Assembly: GCA_016748015.1 (NCBI GenBank)
Contig: JAAOMT010000684.1
Location: 62,001 to 126,000 of the forward strand
Direction: 5' to 3'
DNA length: 64,000 nt
Source of the DNA: Geosiphon pyriformis
Lineage: Eukaryota; Glomeromycota; Glomeromycetes; Archaeosporales; Geosiphonaceae
The notes beneath the pieces were generated by a model that was not told where the DNA came from, searched no databases, and saw nothing but the letters and a program-made list of their open reading frames with translations. The translations under genes were made by a program, and so were the position numbers. The number at the start of each line of letters is the position of its first letter. Position 1 is the stretch's first letter. Of the stretch, positions 61,689-64,000 are shown piece after piece.

Positions 61689-64000
61689 TTATTTATATAT
61701 ATATAAAAAGTTATATATATATAAATTAGGTTTAGAATAAATCAAATAAACAAAATTTAGACCAAAAACAAAGATTTTTATTTTATTAAATTTGTTTATA
61801 ATTTAAAGTTTAGTTCAATTTTTTAACTTAATTTAATAATAATAAAAATTAAAATTATTTGTTATTTTATAATGTTTTTTTGCTTTGCAGAATTATTTAT
61901 CTTTTTAATATTGTATATAGCAATCTTATAAATTAAATTGTCTATTGAAAAAAAGATACATAAAACTTATTTTTGAAAAAAACTTTAAATATACAATATT
62001 AAAAAGCTTGAAAGTTTAATCAATTTAATTTTAAGATTATTTAACTTAAAAACAACAAAAGTATAAATATTAAAGCTTACAGTTAGTATATTAGTAACTT
62101 TTATAAAAAAAACATCTAAAATTATATTTGAATTAAAAGCCAGTATCAAAAAAAATATCAGTCTGTAGAGAAAAAATGACCAAAAACAATACATTAAATT
62201 TGGAAAACATACTTAAAATCTTATTTAATAGTAGTTCTAAATTTTGCTTAAATATATTCAATCTTAATTTCAAAGTCAAAAACCCAAATTTTAAAAAGGT
62301 TTTATCTAAAGTGTACTTAAATTATTATTATGTTCAAAAAAATAATTAAAAAAACTATTTATACTTAATATTTTTTATTAAAAACAATCAAATATAAAAT
62401 ATAAACATTTTTTTTGCATAAAACTAACAAGTTAAGTTTAATTTAAATCTGATAATATATGTTTAACAAATTTTTGGTTGAACTTTTAAAAAATTATATT
62501 TTAATTCAATATAACTAAAATATTTACAATTTTTATAGTAAGTTTAATTTAAGACAAATTAATTTTACTAAACACTAAAATTATACAATAAGTTTTATTT
62601 AAATATTTTTTAGTTTTAAAACAAATTGTAATATATCTTATTTTATTATTAATAATAAAATTATAATTAATAATACATTTATTTTTCTTATAATTTTTTG
62701 TTTTAGCTTAATAAAATATAATTAAATTAATATTATCTTATTAAACTTAAATACAACTATAATAATTGTTTTTTTAAAAGCATTTATTAAAATTTTTTAA
62801 CAATTATTACTAATTTAAATATACAGAAAATTTTTTAAAATTATTATTTACCAAAATATTTTTATTTGTAATTAATATTATAGTTTTTTTTAAACTAGTC
62901 TTTAATATAAACATAAATCTAATAATTTTCTAATTTTTTTTAATAATTTATAAATTAATATTCAAAACAAAATTATTTTTTAATAATTATTTATACTAAC
63001 TAATTAAATTTCAAAACAATAAAAAAAGTAGATAGAATTAATCTTTTTTTATTATTAAATAGAAAAAATACTAATTTATTGGTATTTAATCTTTTTGCTT
63101 TTAAAATATTTGTTTAAGAGATCAAAAAAGTTTTACTATTATTATCTGTTTTAAATCTAATATTAATTACTATAAGTCATTTTATCTTCTTTTTAAATTA
63201 GTTTTTATGTTGTTATATTTCTTAATATTAGCCAAACTTTTATCCAAAAACAAAATTATTTGAGTTTTTAATATTTTTATTTATGTTTTTTGGCTTTTTT
63301 ATAAAAGTATTATCAATAAAATTATAATTAATTCTTTTTGTTACCTTTTTTAAATATATTGTTACTAGTAGTAGTTATTAGTTTCTAAACAAAAAAATTT
63401 GTATTTTGTAAAAGTATTAAATAATAAAACAGAAAAAAACAAAAACTTTTTTTTTTAAGAAATTTGGAGAAAAAAGAAGTTTTTTTATTTTATAGATAGT
63501 AATTAATATGTATTTGTTAAATAAAATAATAATTAATAATATATGTTTTATTTTTATTTAAATTAGATAATTTTATATATTATATAGCTTAATTTATATA
63601 TATAAATTTTCTTTAATATTATCAATAATTTTGTTTTTAATATTTCAAATTTTTTTATCTTTTACTGTTTTTATATATATATTAATAAAGATAAATTATT
63701 TATTTATTATTATTTTGTATTAATATATTTGATATATGTTTTTTGTTATAATTTAATAAGTTGTATCTTAAATAATTTTTTTAATAATATTATAAATAAA
63801 ATTCTCTATAGTTTTAATAAATTTTTTTATTGTTTTTGTTAATTTTATTAATTTGGCTAAGTATTAATCTGAAAATATAATTGTTATAATAGTTTAAAAA
63901 ATTAATTTATTATTAATTTAATTTAATGTTGAACAATAAAATTAATTTATTACAAAAACAAAAAAAAATAATATTATATTTATTAATTATTAAAAGTTAT
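61689..64000. other. A/T-rich repeat DNA to window end
   Basis: Near-pure A/T sequence continuing past the window edge. The frame at 61985-62194 has no domain features. Nothing else recognised. Confidence 0.5.

Noticed and set aside
1-64000. CRISPR arrays, bacterial operons, tRNA or rRNA genes
   Set aside because: None was seen on either strand by eye. The spliced gene structure excludes a prokaryotic reading. A tRNAscan/Infernal run would be needed to exclude small RNA genes.

Overview
The window is eukaryotic nuclear DNA. Every long gene is split by short GT-AG introns, roughly 50-250 bp, with strong GTAAGT-type donors. Intergenic DNA is very AT-rich, and there are long, almost pure A/T tracts. 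The gene content points to an arbuscular mycorrhizal fungus (Glomeromycotina, Mucoromycota): TPR and Sel1 repeats, BTB-BACK-TLDc, F-box, kelch proteins, a small secreted protein, and DNA-transposon debris. The lineage is inferred from this mix and from composition. No rRNA or other marker is present to prove it.

Layout. 1-1548: multi-exon TPR protein (minus), running off the left edge. 3163-4091: Sel1-repeat protein. 6636-7103: small secreted protein. 7641-9578: kelch membrane protein (minus). 10197-11825: seven-exon type II membrane protein with an adhesin-like beta domain (minus). 13157-14115: F-box protein whose first exon is missing. 15975-17260: two-repeat Myb/SANT protein. 19385-19920: decayed TnpB/Fanzor-type gene. 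21416-26088: ten-exon, full-size ABCB transporter (minus). 27722-28918: SWIRM-domain protein. 29265-34140: about 4.9 kb non-coding element bounded by 220-240 bp terminal inverted repeats. 36674-38162: BTB-BACK-TLDc protein. 39220-40296: helical protein laid out like an alpha-pore-forming cytolysin (minus). 42691-46649: twenty-exon gene encoding a signal peptide, a hevein-type chitin-binding domain and a complete prolyl oligopeptidase. 48670-49991: F-box/kelch protein (minus). 52622-53794: five-exon protein ending in a PB1-like domain (minus). 54285-54620: second decayed TnpB/Fanzor copy. 54.7-64 kb: A/T-rich repeat DNA containing a Tc1/mariner fossil at 60683-61688.

Exon joins were worked out by hand. 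A join was accepted only when donor, acceptor, phase and protein-family continuity agreed. The ABC transporter (1324 aa), the chitin-binding prolyl oligopeptidase (784 aa), the Myb protein (299 aa), the adhesin-like protein (393 aa) and the kelch membrane protein (585 aa) all close without a frameshift.

The genes do not form a pathway or cluster; they look like ordinary scattered fungal genes. The most unusual one is the secreted hevein-prolyl oligopeptidase, because the chitin-binding and peptidase parts are joined inside a single exon. Also notable are the two RNA-guided-nuclease-family fossils and the cytolysin-like protein. The three large A/T-rich tracts (29-34 kb, 40.6-41.7 kb, 54.7-64 kb) appear to be transposon graveyards.
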